Source of the DNA: Mixophyes australis
Taxonomy: Eukaryota > Chordata > Amphibia > Anura > Limnodynastidae
DNA: 64,000 nucleotides
Assembly: GCA_036250195.1 (NCBI GenBank)
Contig: JAVHZZ010000004.1
Location: 161,764,404-161,828,403 of the forward strand
Direction: 5' to 3'
Position 1 is the stretch's first letter, and every line of letters starts with the position of its first letter. A program made the position numbers and the translations under genes. This document shows, in pieces, positions 1-11,319 of the stretch. The notes beneath the pieces were generated by a model. It was given only the letters and a program-made list of their open reading frames with translations. It made no database searches and was not told the DNA's origin.

Positions 1-993
1 TGACAAAGTATAGAGGAATGTGTTGGGTAAAATATAATCATCTTGTTTTATGAGGAGCAGCTTCATAGAAGCTATGTGCTCACAGTTTGCTTCCCTACAA
101 TATTGTAATGGAATTAGAATTGATAGACCTATGTAAATTGATGAGAATAATGACTACCTTTAGTAAAGTTCACTGTTCTTTATAATACTTTTCTATTCAA
201 TCAAAAGAAACTCCTTAACCAGTCACGAACCTGGGACCTTCACTCCCACCTTGAAATCTAGTTATATTTACGCTGCTTAATGTTGAATTAATGGATAATG
301 CATACATCCTACATTTTTCATTCACAGTAATATTCAGTATGACTGATTGAGGTCATGACTGTAAGTTCAATTTATCATTAGTTTCCTTGCTTAAAGAGTG
401 AGGTCTCTTGGTAACACTAATAGTCAATCTGAGTCAGTTGTAGTTACAGCAAGTTCTGACAACTTTGCATATATACACTTGTAACTTTACTTCATAGAAG
501 CCTTCATCATATGATTATAGAATATAACAAAATCTGATAATTTGTTAAGTAGAGTATGACATAAAAAATTCTAAACTCTTCTGTGTGAGTAATACATAGT
601 AGGGATACAGTTAGGAAACTGGCGTAATAGCTAGCCTTAGCCTTTTGTTTTAAACATGATAAACATTTATATGCATAGTACTGTATACCTATTACACTTT
701 AAAAAAAAAAAAAAAAAGAATAATTTGCTACTAAGATTGCAACATGGCACTTGCTGTGTCCATTCCACCAACTTTGACTATGATAAGAATCTTAAATCCC
801 ACTTTTTAAAGTTTATTTTCAGTTGTGTTTGTTATGCTCCTTGGTGACTGGGACAGGTGACACATGATTTGTTTGAAATGTTTACTATAATTGTTGTTAA
901 CCCATGAACACTTAGATCTGAGGACAGATAGGGGAACTATAAATCTAGTACAGCTCTTCTGCTAAAAAATTAACATACACACTCTATTAAAAC
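1..993. other. AT-rich flank, no gene seen
   Basis: No convincing coding frame or recognised repeat is visible. It is ordinary AT-rich DNA with a short A run near 702-717. Positions 986-993 (ATTAAAAC) are the left copy of the target-site duplication of the hAT element that follows. Confidence 0.6.
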
Positions 994-1226
994 TAGGGAT
1001 GAGTGGGCTCGGATTGCAGAAATCAGAACACCCCCCGAACAGTGCAGATCCGAGCCTAATCCGAGCACTGTTCGGGGATTCCCGACGATCGCAAGACTCA
1101 AAACGAGGCAAAACCTCATAATCCCGCCGTCGAATATCACGAGATCCGGATTCATATTAGTCCCCGCTGCCCGCCGCCATCTTCACTCGGGCATTGATCA
1201 GGGAAGAGGGAGGGTGTGTTAGTGGT

Positions 1227-1331
1227 GTCCTGTGCTCTGTCCTGCTCAGTCCAGTGGTGCGGTCCTGTGCTCTGTCCTGCTCAGTCCAGTGGTGCGGTCC
1301 TGTGCTCTGTCCTGCTCAGTCCAGTGGTAGT
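1227..1331. repeat. 35-bp tandem repeat, three copies, in hAT-1 5' region
   Basis: A 35-bp unit beginning GTCCTGTGCTCTGTCC recurs at 1227, 1262 and 1297. The same TGTGCTCTGTCC and CAGTCCAGTGGTG words recur in the 5' arrays of the element at 11000-18027, so this is family-specific subterminal DNA, not chance. Confidence 0.85.
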
Positions 1332-1362
1332 GCTGCCATAATTCCAGTGGTGCTGTCCTATG

Positions 1363-1550
1363 TCCAGTACAGTGGTACTGCTATATAAGTTCACTGATCC
1401 TGCCGTATAAGTCCATTGGTACTGCTATATAACAAATTTCACTGATCCTGCAGTATAAGTCCAGTAGTACTGCTATATAACAAATTTCACTGATCCTGCA
1501 GTATAAGTCCAGTGGTACTGCTATATAACAAATTTCACTGATCCTCCTCC
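1363..1550. repeat. 48-bp tandem repeat in hAT-1 5' region
   Basis: TTCACTGATCC recurs at 1390, 1438, 1486 and 1534, exactly 48 bp apart. Each unit contains AGTATAAGTCCAGTGGTACTG, here shortened to its core GTCCAGTGGTACTG. The array runs directly into the coding region, so it may have replaced the deleted N-terminal coding part that hAT-2 still has. Confidence 0.85.
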
Positions 1551-1680
1551 TGGTGTCAATGTTGTACACCAGGAGGAGGATATTGATGTAGCTGGTGCTG
1601 AGGAGGAACTTGACGAGGAGGACGCTGATGTGGTTGTCTTAAATGAGGCACCAGGAGGGGAAACAGTTGTTGTCCATGGG

Positions 1681-4038
1681 ATGAAAAAGCCCATCGTCAT
1701 GCCTGGCCAGAAGACCAATAAATCCAGCTCTTCGGTCTGCAATTATTTCTATCCCAATCCGGACAACAAATGTATTGCCATATGTACCTTATGTAAAGCT
1801 GCAATGAGCAGGGGTAAGGATCTTGGCCACCTAGGGACATCTTCCCTTATACGTCACCTGAAGAACCTTCATAAATGTGTGTTTAGTTCAGGAACTGTGG
1901 CTAGGACCATCGGCAGTCCAGGGACACCTAAATCCCTTGGTGCCGTTGTATCCACACCAGCAACACCCTCCTCGTCAATTTCCTCCTCGATCTGGATGGG
2001 AGATAGTCCTGCAGACCATGTCACCAGCATGACTGAGTCCTCTTCAATCCGGGATTCTTCCGGAGGATCCTGCAGCGGTACGCCTACTACTGCCGCTGCT
2101 GCTAGGAGTCGGTCATCTTCCAAGAGGGGAAGTCGTAAGACTGCTACGTCTTTCACTAAGCAATTGACCGTACAACAGTCGTTTGCCATAACCACGAAGT
2201 ACGACAGCAGTCATCCAATAGCAAAGCGGATAACTGCAGCCTTGACAGCTATGTTGGTGTTAGACGTGCGTCCTGTGTCTGCCATCAGTGGAGTGGGATT
2301 TAGAAGGTTGATGGAGGTATTGTGTCCCCGGTACCAAATCCCGTCTAGATTTCACTTCACTAGGCAGGCGATACTCGGGATGTACAGAGAAGTACGAAAA
2401 AGTGTCCTCAGTGCTCTGAAAAATGCGGTTGTACCCACTGTCCACTTAACCACGGACATGTGGACAAGTGGTTCAGGGCAAACTATGGACTATATGACTG
2501 TGACAGCCCACTGGGTAGATGCATCGCCTTCCGCTGCAGCAGCAGCACCAGTAGCAGCATCTCCGAAACGCCTGCTCGTTCCAAGGCAGGCAACGTTGTG
2601 CATCACCGGTTTCAGTAAGAGGCACAACGCTGACAACCTTTTAGAGAAACTGAGGGAAATCATCTTGCAGTGGCTTACCCCACTTACACTCTCCTGGGGA
2701 TTTGTGGTGTCGGACAACGCCAGTAACATTGTGCGGGCATTACATATGGGCATCTTCCAGCACGTGCCATGTTTTGCCCACACAATAAATTTGGTGGTGC
2801 AGCATTATCTGAAAAGTGACAGGGCTGTGCAGGATATGCTTGCGGTGGGCCGCAAAATTGCGGGACACTTTCGCCATTCTGCCACTGCATACCGAAGACT
2901 GGAGCACCATCAAAAAAGCTTGAACCTGCTCTGCCATCAGCTCAAACAAGAGGTTGTGAGGCGCTGGAACTCCACCCTCTATATACTGCAGAAGATGGAG
3001 GAGCAGCAAAAGGCCATTCAAGCCTACACAGCCACCTACGACATAGGCAAAGGAGTGGGGATGCGCCTGAGTCAAGAGCAGTGGAGACTGATTTCCATGT
3101 TGTGCAAGGTTCTCCAGCCGTTTGAACTTGCCACACGAGAAGTCAGTTCCGACACTGCCAGCTTGAGTCAGGTCATTCCCCTGATCAGGCTGTTGCAGAA
3201 GCAGCTGGAGAAAGTGAGGGAGGAGCTGGTAAAGCATTGCGATTCCACAAAGCATGTAGCTCTTGTGGATGAAGCCCTTCGTACGCTTTGCCAGGATCCG
3301 AGGGTGGTCACTCTTTAAAAGTCAGAGGAATACATTCTGGCCACCGTGCTCGATCCTTGGTTTAAAGCGTATGTTGTGTCTCTGTTTCCGGCGGACACAA
3401 GTCTACAGCGGTGCAAAGACCTGCTGATCAGGAGATTGTCGTCTGAAGAGGACCGTGACATGCCAACAGCTCCTCCTTCATTTTCTTCCACAACTGTGGC
3501 TGCGAGGAAACAGCTGAGATTTCCTAAACGACCCGCTGGCGGGGATGCAGGGAACATCTGGTCCGGACTGAAGGACCTGCCAACGATTGCTGACATGTCT
3601 ACTGTCGCTGCATTGGATTCTGTCACCATTGAAAAAATGGTGGAGGATTACTTTGCTGACAGCATCCAAGTAGACATGTCAGACAGTCCTTACTTGTACT
3701 GGCAGGAAAAAAAGGCAGTTTGGAAGCCCCTGTACAAACTGGCTCTATTTTACCTGAGTTGTCCCCCCTCCAGTGTGTACTCCGAAAGAGTTTTTAGTGC
3801 AGCGGTCAGTGAGCGGCGAAGGAGGTTGCTTCCGCAAAATGTTGAGAAGATGATGTTCATCAAAATGAATTATCAATTCTTCAATGAAGGCCAGCAATGG
3901 CCTCCAGAGACTACAGAGGGACCTGTGATTGTGGAGTCCAGCTGGGACGATTTGATAATGTGTGAGGATGAGGAAGTACACACTGAAGGGGGCGAGGAAT
4001 CAGAGGATGAGGATGAGGACGACATCTTGCCTCAGTAG
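1681..4038 (+). pseudogene. hAT-1 BED-type transposase, one internal stop
   Basis: This would encode an Ac/ZBED-like hAT transposase, a nuclear DNA cut-and-paste recombinase. Seen in order: MKKPIVMPGQK leader; a BED zinc finger (YFYPNPDN, then C-x2-C with a later H-x4-H-type pair, about 1740-1875); a Ser/Thr-rich linker; TTDMWTSG with the first catalytic Asp (about 2450); SDNASNIVRAL with the second Asp (about 2710); CFAHTINLVVQ; and the C-terminal dimerisation block with YLSCPPSSVYSERVF and the expected catalytic Glu (about 3750). The frame is open upstream to 1507 without an ATG, so the first in-frame ATG is at 1681 and the acidic N-terminus present in hAT-2 is missing. A TAA at 3316-3318 interrupts the frame where hAT-2 has a Leu codon, and 9 bp (three codons, GNL) are deleted in the dimerisation block. 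Confidence 0.93.
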
Positions 4039-4082
4039 AGCCAGTTTACTTTGTACAGGGAGAGATGAATAGCTTTTTTTGT

Positions 4083-4410
4083 GTGGGGGCCCAAACAAAC
4101 CAATCATTTCAGCCACAGTAGTTTGGTAGGCCCTGTCGCTGAAATGATTGGTTTGTTAAAGTGTGCATGTCCTTTTTCCGCAACATAAGGGTGGGTGGGA
4201 GGGCCCAAGGACAATTCCATCTTGCACCTCTTTTTTTTCTTTGCCAGCTCGTTTTGTGGGGGTCCAAACGAACCAATCATTTCAGCCACAGTTTTGTAGG
4301 CCCTGTCGCTGAAATGATTGGTTTGTTAAAGTGCGCATGTCCTATTTCACCAACATAAGGGTGGGAGGGAGGGCCCAAGGACAATTCCATCTTGCACCTC
4401 TTTTTTTGGC
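4083..4410. repeat. 173-bp direct duplication with internal inverted repeat
   Basis: Two copies start at 4083 and 4256 (GTGGGGG followed by CCAAAC). Each contains ACCAATCATTTCAG and, further on, its complement CTGAAATGATTGGT, so each can fold as a hairpin. A single copy lies at the matching place in hAT-2 (about 15581-15740). It is 3' subterminal transposon DNA. Confidence 0.85.
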
Positions 4411-4782
4411 ATTATGTGCTCTTTGGGGCCTAGCTTTTCAAACTGCCACCCTGTCTGCCACTGCAGTGCCACTCCTAGATGGGCCACGTGTTTGTGCCGC
4501 CCACTTGTGTCGCTTAGCTTAGACATCCAGCTACCTCGGTGCAACCTTTTGGCCTAAAAACAATATTGTGAGGTGTTCAGAATAGACTGGAAATGAGTGG
4601 AAATTAATGTTATTGAGGTTGATAATAGCGTAGGAGTGGGAAAAAAAAAAACCCAAAAATCTGGGTTTTTATGCTTTTTTTTAAAAAAAAATCAGAACCC
4701 AAAACCTTGAGGGGGGTGTTTTGGCAAAACCCATTAGAACCCAAAACACGAAAAGTGGCCAGTGCACATCCCTAATTAAAAC

Positions 4783-5760
4783 CATTCTTCTGTGTGCTCT
4801 TATCAATTTTGTCTGAACTCATTCTATTCATAAACTCTAATTCATAGGACTTGTATGCTCTTCCACCTGAAAAAGTGGTGTTTATGACTGCAGAGAAAGG
4901 AAGATAAATAGTTGGTACCTGATGTCAAAGCTTTTGCAATTCCTAAAAATAAATAGCAAAAGAGACACTCCGATACCCCATGGGGAGGGACTATAGGGCA
5001 CAATCCAATAAACAGTGCATAGTCTGGGACATTAGAGAATTAATTAAAAATGCAAAATGTTTTGGTCTAAATATGTGTGATTTACATTGTTGGTTGATAC
5101 AATAATGCATAAGAATTTAAATATCTGTCTTTTAAAGGGAACACAATTCATATAGAAATGTTTACAATAATTTGTATAAGTGATCAGAAGGGCATCCTTT
5201 CAGTTACCTCCTTAAGCAACAGAACACACGCCCGGTGGTCCAGCTAATTTGATCTTTTGTTAAGGCCGACTTGTGTTAAAACAGCCCTGCATTTTATGCT
5301 CTTCATACCTCTTATCTATTTCGCCTTTTGCCTGTCTTTAAAAAAACGGAAAAATAAATCAGCTAGTTTAAACAAGCCATTAGTAGCCCATAGACTAAAT
5401 ATCTTTCACACCACAATCACAAAATATAAGAAATAGAATGGGAAAATAAACAGTGCCATATTTCCCTTAGTTTTATATTTGCTTTTCTAAGAATGAAATT
5501 GTTTTTGTTTGCACCTAAATGTTCGTATGTGTACATAAGGCACTGCGACACAAAAAATTCCATGACTTTGCAGAATAGGAGGATGTTAGTACATGCAATG
5601 GCAGAACTACTTTTGATTGACACGAAGGTATTGAAGACTTAATTCTCGATGAGGGACAGCTCATGATTGTTGCAAAACCTTTACCACACCTTTTAAATGT
5701 CCTGTTATTAACAAACACAGACTGTTCCTTATGTGAACACATCATGTTTAATTTAGTCAT
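4783..5760. other. Intergenic AT-rich DNA, nothing recognised
   Basis: Short open frames only, with no family motif. No element ends or strong repeats are seen here. Confidence 0.5.
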
Positions 5761-5767
5761 GAAGTGA

Positions 5768-6905
5768 TAAGGTGCAGGTGAGAGGTCAATCTAAGCGTGC
5801 AAGAGGAAGAGTATTTGATATGAGTTTTAATATGTATGAAGGGATGGTGTTGAGGACTTTGTAGGTAATGGTGAGTAATTTGCAAATCCCTACCCTGGCT
5901 CCCTGTGTCCTCTAGAATTCATTTCAAAGTGGTGTGGAAAAGGTGGGGCTGAGAGAGTGGAAGATCAGACTTGCAGTAGCATTTGGGATGAATTGAAGTG
6001 AGGATACATGGGTGAGAGGGATGACAGATCGTAGGAGGTTGCAGTAGTCAAGACTTGAGATGAGAGAATGGATATGAGTCGGTACCATGTTGCATAAGAC
6101 AAAGGGTGTATTCTGAAAATGTGTCTAAGGTGGAGTCAACAGGACTGGGAGAGAGATACTGGATGCTGCAATAAAGCAGAGTGCGGAGTCAAGTGTGACT
6201 CCAAGGAAGCGGTCTTTGGAGATAGTGGAAATTGTGGTGTTATCGACAGTGAGGGAGCTTTGAGGGTATGTAGCGACTCAGAGGAGGGAGTATAAATTCA
6301 GTTTTGGACATGTTAAGCTTTAGGTAGTATTGAGACATCATTGTGGAGAGAGCAGAAAGAAAGTTACATGATAAGTACAGAAAGGGAGAGGTCAGGTGAA
6401 TTTATAAAGATTTAGGTGTTGTCCATGTTGAGGTGGTACTGGTGGCTGAATGAATGAACTAGTTTCCCAAGAGAAGAGGGATACAGTGAGAAAAGTAAAG
6501 GGCCGAGATCAAAGCCTTGAGGGACCCCAATATATAGTGGAGGAGGAGGATGTGTCTAAGGTAGAAACACTCATTGAGCGACTCGATAGGTAGAAAATGA
6601 ACCAGGAAAAGAGCTGAGTTACAAAGGCCAATAGAGTGAAGGGTGTATAGGAGAAGAGGATGATCAACTGTGTCAACAGCAGCAGATATGTCCAGGAGGA
6701 TATGTATGGAGAAGTCACCCTAAAATCACTTTTGTGAGAACAGTTTCAGTGGAATGTTCGGGGTGGAAGCTTTTTTTTTTTTTTCCCCAGAGTCGAGAGA
6801 AAGCAAAACAGGTGGTTGCACACCAGACGTTCCAGTAGTTTGGAGGCAAAGGGGAGGAAAGAAAATGGGCGATAATTGGAGAGGGAGTTGTATTTGTATA
6901 GGGCA
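5768..6905 (-). repeat. Old dispersed repeat, LINE-like
   Basis: The stretch carries phrases of a common vertebrate dispersed repeat (GCAGTAGTCAAGACTTGAGA, then GAGGGACCCC, GTGTCAACAGCAGCAGA and TTTGGAGGCAAAGGGGAGG). A short piece near 5890-5935 (CTACCCTGGCTCCCTGTG then ATTCATTTCAAAG) resembles the LPWLPV-x-RI-x-FK segment typical of CR1/L2/Rex-type reverse transcriptases. No frame is open for long. The family assignment is recalled from pattern only. Confidence 0.4.
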
Positions 6906-6949
6906 CAACTTAAACTATTGCACTATAGAGTAAGAGGTGCTCCTCCAGC

Positions 6950-7484
6950 TTGACCATGGAATGAGATGAAGCACACATTCCACATTATTTATTGTTCATC
7001 CAAATACAAAAAAAGAGATGCAACACAGAAACATTTTTTTTCTACAGTTTTAGAATGTTTGACCTACACACCAGACTGATCTTTCACTGAACCTTCTCTA
7101 GTTTGAAGTCTTTCTGAAGTTGTTCATGCAACATTGAAAAACAAGATGACAAAACTGACCAATCAAACTGGCCGTTTATTGTACCATGTGTGGATTCCAA
7201 AATAATCCTTATACACAATCCAAAATTGGATACTGCGAGATCAGGTTTGGTTGGTTAGAATAGAAATACTGAACAACAAAATTTTTAAAGTCATTGTTTA
7301 ACTTGAAATACAGGGTGTGCTTGTTTTACATTCCAACCCTTTTATTTGGGCTTATTCCATAGTTTGTGGGATATAAATAAAATAATATTTTGACGGAGGG
7401 GCAATTTATTAAAGCTGGTGTCAGATGGTCAACTTTGGTTGACCCCTTCTGAAAATATCTGTTCTTAAATCAAGAAAAAGTTTG
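6950..7484. other. Intergenic, nothing recognised
   Basis: AT-rich DNA without element ends or a coding frame that I can support. Confidence 0.5.
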
Positions 7485-7694
7485 AATATCGGAGGCACAT
7501 TATATATATTTATATTGCCAGTACTAAGACACAAGCATTTAGATTTTTATTGTCATTAAAATCACATTTTTATTTTGTAATAAATTAAAATGGTTTGATT
7601 TGCTAAGAAACAAAAATTTTATTTCAATGACACTAAAAATCTAAATGCTTGTCTTAGTACAGGTAATATAAATATGTAATGTGCCTCTGATATT
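7485..7694. repeat. Fold-back inverted repeat
   Basis: Left arm AATATCGGAGGCACATTATA and right-arm complement AATATCAGAGGCACATTACA start a pair of about 75-bp arms. Both arms include TACTAAGACA and AAGCATTTAGATTTTTA in the same order. The loop is about 45 bp of AT-rich DNA (7561-7608). The arms are similar but not identical, so the structure is old. No clear target duplication was found, so the family is open. Confidence 0.8.
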
Positions 7695-7733
7695 AGAACT
7701 TAGAACATATTTCATGCAAACCGCCATGCAATT

Positions 7734-7943
7734 ATACACTGATCAGCAACAACATTAAAACCAATGACAAGTAAAGTGAATAACATTGATTATCTCGTTA
7801 CAATGGAACCTGTCATGCGGTGGGATAAATTAGGCAGTAAGTGAACAGTCAGTTCTTGTAGTTGATGTTTTGTAAGCAGGAAAAATGGGCAAGCATAATC
7901 TGAGTGACTTTGACCAGGGCCAAATAGAAATTGGCAGGGCAAC
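7734..7943 (+). mobile_element. Tc1-like transposon, 5' fragment
   Basis: It begins TACACTGATCAGCAACAACA, a Tc1-type terminal sequence, and runs into a start codon at 7885 followed by codons for MGKHNLSDFDQGQIEIGRA. That is the usual N-terminus of a family of Tc1 transposases (helix-turn-helix part). The catalytic DDE domain is absent. It is truncated where LTR-like DNA begins. Confidence 0.75.
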
Positions 7944-7949
7944 GGAGGC

Positions 7950-8500
7950 CGAAAATGACTGCGCCTGCGTCCGGCAATTCAGAGCAGCTGGGCGCGCATC
8001 ACCAAGTCTGCTGGCTAATTTAGCTTCCTTAATTAATCACTTACTGAGAGTGTTTACATGACAAAGCCCTGATTGGCCAGTAGCACTATTTTAGGCAGGG
8101 AGGGCTTAGCCTCCCTGTCGATTATAGAGTTCTGACACTCCTGCTCCCGTGCTGTGTTGGTTTATACCTTGGATTGCTTTTCTGTGTATGACCTTCTGCC
8201 TGTTACTTGGACTCCAAACCATTGCTAGTTGCCCTGACCGTTTGGCTTGTATACTGGAATCCGCAATTTGCCTGTGACCCTGACCTCGGCCTGCTCCTGA
8301 CCATCCGCTCTAGCGCTCCTGATTCCACCTGCGCTGTGGCCATCTTTGATGAGCTTCTACTACTTTGAGCCTAAGACCTGGGGGTATCTGAGTACCTGTG
8401 AGCATATTAAGCTCTACGGGTAAGGTGGCTGCTATAGGTGAAGATCTCTACCCTATCTGTTCTGAAAGCTCATCTAGGTCGTCGTAGGCCATAACACTCG
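7950..8500 (+). mobile_element. LTR-like fragment, possibly Ty3/Gypsy type
   Basis: A C/T-rich stretch with repeated words such as CTGACC, CCTGACCTCGGCCTG and TGCTCCTGA resembles long terminal repeats common in frog genomes. No TG...CA ends with target duplication could be fixed, and no coding domain is present. The assignment is weak. Confidence 0.35.
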
Positions 8501-8599
8501 GAACATTTTGTAGAACTGTAAATATGCACTATTACTTATGTTCCCATTTTTTGAAGTACATACTATACAGATTTTAAACCCTTCTTCTCCAATTGTGTA

Positions 8600-8750
8600 T
8601 ATGTGATCTATCACCCGCGCTTTACCACACCAACAGGACTTTTTTTCATGCTGTGCCTACTCTGTGGAATGCCCTCGCTCAGCAACAAGACTTTCCCCTT
8701 GCCTTCAAACCTTCAAGCACTCCCTGAAAACTCAGCACTGTATATAGCAA
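8600..8750 (+). repeat. Probable LINE C-terminal coding fragment
   Basis: Conceptual translation around 8655-8730 gives LCGMPSLSN then TFPLPSNLQALPEN in frames that resemble the LWNALP-x-SLPAFKxxLK tail of CR1/L2/Rex LINE polymerases, with frameshifts. It is too short for a firm family call. A similar trace (FKHYLKAHLFKQ) lies near 27870-27905. Confidence 0.35.
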
Positions 8751-8819
8751 TAGTACAAGTAAGGTTAGATGTAGGCTACAGAAGCAAAATAAAAATCCCA
8801 ATATAATATAATAGAATAT

Positions 8820-9117
8820 TTATTTCTTTTTTTGCAGCTCACCAGGGGTTGATGTTGACTCTAAGATGCCGTCCATCCCAAGTTCTGTTTGGGCAAATAA
8901 AAAAGCAAGAAAAAAATATATATATAAAAAAATAATGAAAAAACAAGCCAAATTTTTTTTCATTTTCTTTAAAGAAATTACTAAATACATTTGATTATGT
9001 TTTATTAAGTTATTTATTTTGTAAATAAAATAGTTTATTTAGGTTGAAAAGCTTGTGTGTGTGATTGATGTATGTTTTAAAAATTGGTATTAAGTTGTTA
9101 GAAGTAAAAAATTGTTG
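8820..9117. other. AT-rich spacer
   Basis: Very AT-rich, no gene. Position 9118 starts GTCTTTAA, the left target duplication of the next element. Confidence 0.6.
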
Positions 9118-9297
9118 GTCTTTAATAGAGATGGGCGGGTCCGGTTCTCCGAGAACCGAACCCACCCGAACTTTGGGTATCCGAGTACCGAGCTGAACAG
9201 CTCGGTACTCTCCCGCCCATTCCGAATCCAAATCGAGGCCGAACGTCATTGTGACGTCGTCGGATCTCGGGACTCGGTTCTCGCGATACTTCAACTT

Positions 9298-9305
9298 TAT
9301 AAATA
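9298..9305 (+). promoter_or_regulatory. Likely TATA box of hAT-3
   Basis: TATAAATA lies about 1 kb upstream of the transposase start, followed at 9330 by CGCCAT. The matching position in hAT-2 has TATAAA at 11159-11164 followed by CGCCATCTTC. Conservation of place in two diverged elements supports a core promoter; activity is inferred. Confidence 0.55.
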
Positions 9306-9472
9306 CACGCCTCCACAGCAATCCATCGCCATTTGACAGAGGGAGAGAGCAGGGTGTAGTCATAGGCTAATTAGAGCAGGGACAGAGAATACAATATTGT
9401 TCTTGCAATTGCTCTAACCAAAATCGCTAGTGCAGAGAGGAGGATAGAGGTTTATTATTTTTTCTTCATATT

Positions 9473-10280
9473 TGGCACTCCCCAGCGCTTTTGGGGTGTC
9501 CCCCATAATTGTGCATTAATATTTCTGGCTGTCAAAAGTCATATCTGTCAGCAGTATCTACTAAATAATTTGTAGCACTCCTCAGTGCTTTTGGGGTGTC
9601 CTCCCTAATTGTGCATTAATATTTCTGGCTGTCAAAAGTCATATCTGTCAGCAGTATCTACTAAATAATTTGTAGCACTCCTCAGTGCTTTTGGGGTGTC
9701 CTCCCTAATTGTGCATTAATATTTCTGGCTGTCAAAAGTCATATCTGTCAGCAGTATCTACTAAATAATTTTTAGCACTCCTCAGTGTTTTTGGGGTGTC
9801 CTCCCTAATTGTGCATTAATATTTCTGGCTGTCAAAAGTCATATCTGTCAGCAGTATCTACTAAATAATTTTTAGCACTCCTCAGTGTTTTTGGGGTGTC
9901 CTCCCTAATTGTGGATTAATATTTCTGGCTGTCAAAAGTCATATCTGTCAGCAATATCTACTAAATAATTTTTAGCACTCCTCAGTGTTTTTGGGGTGTC
10001 CTCCCTAATTGTGCATTAATATTTCTGGCTGTCAAAAGTCATATCTGTCAGCAGAATCTACTAAATAATTTTTAGCACTCCTCAGTGTTTTTGGGGTGTC
10101 CTCCCTAATTGTGCATTAATATTTCTGGCTGTCAAAAGTCATATCTGTCAGCAGTATCTACTAAATAATTTTTAGCACTCCTCAGTGCTTTTGGGGTGTC
10201 CTCCCTAATTGTGCATTAATATTTCTGGCTGTCAAAAGTCATAACTGTCAGCAGAATCTACTAAATAATTTTTAGCACTC
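9473..10280. repeat. Tandem array, exactly 100-bp period, eight units
   Basis: The word AGCACTC (GGCACTC in the first) recurs at the same column every 100 bp from 9474 to 10274. Each unit carries TTTTGGGGTGTCC, AATTGTG, TTAATATTTCTGGCTGTCAA and ATCTACTAAATAATTT. Units differ by a few substitutions and no length change. It ends directly before the transposase ATG at 10301, so it makes up most of the leader. Confidence 0.95.
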
Positions 10281-10300
10281 CCCAGTGGTTTGCGCTCAGA

Positions 10301-10999
10301 ATGGATTCAAAGCAGTCCACATATGATCTAAATGAGCAACCAGGTTCTGTCACCAGTCCTGATGTTAGTGTTCCCAGTACGTCATCTGGCCAAGGCGATG
10401 TCAAACAACAGAGTGTTTTCAAATTAGTGCAAAAAACAAAAACCCAAAAAAAATTTACTGTATTGAAGCGAAAAAGAAGTGTAACTGAGCAAAAGTTAAG
10501 TGACGATAAAAAAAAAATTGCAAGCATGCCATTCTACACACGCAGTGGCAAAGAGAGAATGAGGCCTTCACCTTTGGCTATTAGTGGCAGATCCCAAAAA
10601 GTTACCCAGCCTACAATTGGTGCACAACTACTGTTACGCGTCAAAGCCGAGCTGCAAGATAATAGTGAGGCATTACAGGAGAATATTTGCTCTGATTCAC
10701 AAATGACAACAATCCCTGTGGAGAGTCCATCCAACAGTGGGATGTCTAATCGTGAGCATTCTGCTGATGTGTGCCTTAATAGCCCGAGTGTAGCCGGTGA
10801 TACCCAAATTGAGGATGCCACTTTGGAATTAGAAGAGGATGAGGGGGAGATTTGTGTAGGCGACGAGGGCGCTAATGAGGATGTTGATGAGGATGAGGTT
10901 GTTTGTGTAAGTCCTGCACCAGTGGCAGCAGTTCTGGCACGTGACAAGAAAAAGGCCATTGTCATGCCTGGGCATAAAACAAAAAAATCCACTTCTTAT
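10301..10999 (+). pseudogene. hAT-3 transposase, N-terminal part, split by insertion
   Basis: ATG at 10301 opens a 233-codon frame: a polar, basic region (KTKTQKKFTVLKRKRS, likely nuclear targeting), the motif MPFYTRSGKER that recurs in hAT-2 as MPFTTRSGKER, an acidic stretch, then KKAIVMPGHKTKKST just before the BED finger. hAT-2 inserted at 11000 and supplies the immediate TAG. The frame continues at 18036 in the same phase once the insertion and one duplication copy are ignored. No stop or frameshift other than the insertion is visible, so the gene was probably open until then. Confidence 0.9.
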
Positions 11000-11319
11000 T
11001 AGGGATGAGCGCACTCGGATTTATGAAATCCGAGCCCACCCGAACGTTGCCGATCCGAGTCGGATCCGAGACAGATCCGGGTATTTGCGCCAAATTCAAA
11101 TCTGAAACTGAGGCTCTGACTCATAATCCCGTTGTCGGATCTCGCGATACTCGGATCCTATAAATTCCCCGCTAGTCGCCGCCATCTTCACTCGGGCATT
11201 GATCAGGGTAGAGGGAGGGTGTGTTAGGTGGTCCTCTGTCCTGGTAGATCTCGTGCTGTGCTGTTTAGTTCTGTTCTGTGCTGTGCTGTGCTGTGCTGTG
11301 TTCTGCAGTATCAGTCCAG

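Larger units (their letters stand above)
994..4774 (+). mobile_element. hAT-1: complete Ac-type hAT DNA transposon
   Basis: The 3781-bp element starts TAGGGATGAGTG and ends GTGCACATCCCTA, so the ends are inverted repeats of about 8 bp (TAGGGATG). It is flanked by a perfect 8-bp duplication, ATTAAAAC, at 986-993 and 4775-4782. The duplication fits the nTnnnnAn pattern known for Ac-type hATs. The 5' part (994-1550) is noncoding with short tandem repeats. The centre codes a BED-finger hAT transposase. The 3' part has a 173-bp direct duplication and an AC/AAAC-rich end. It is closely related to the element at 11000-18027. In hAT-2 a TATAAA box sits just upstream of the conserved stretch GCCGCCATCTTCACTCGGGC; here the matching site reads CATATTAG, so the core promoter may also be lost. 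Confidence 0.95.

Noticed and set aside
2490..3255. Antisense frames of 97-171 codons opposite the hAT transposase
   Set aside because: Shadows of the coding strand; the same antisense frames recur opposite hAT-2 and have no domain.
9473..10280. CRISPR-like regular repeats
   Set aside because: The whole 100-bp unit repeats with no unique spacers, and the setting is a eukaryotic transposon.
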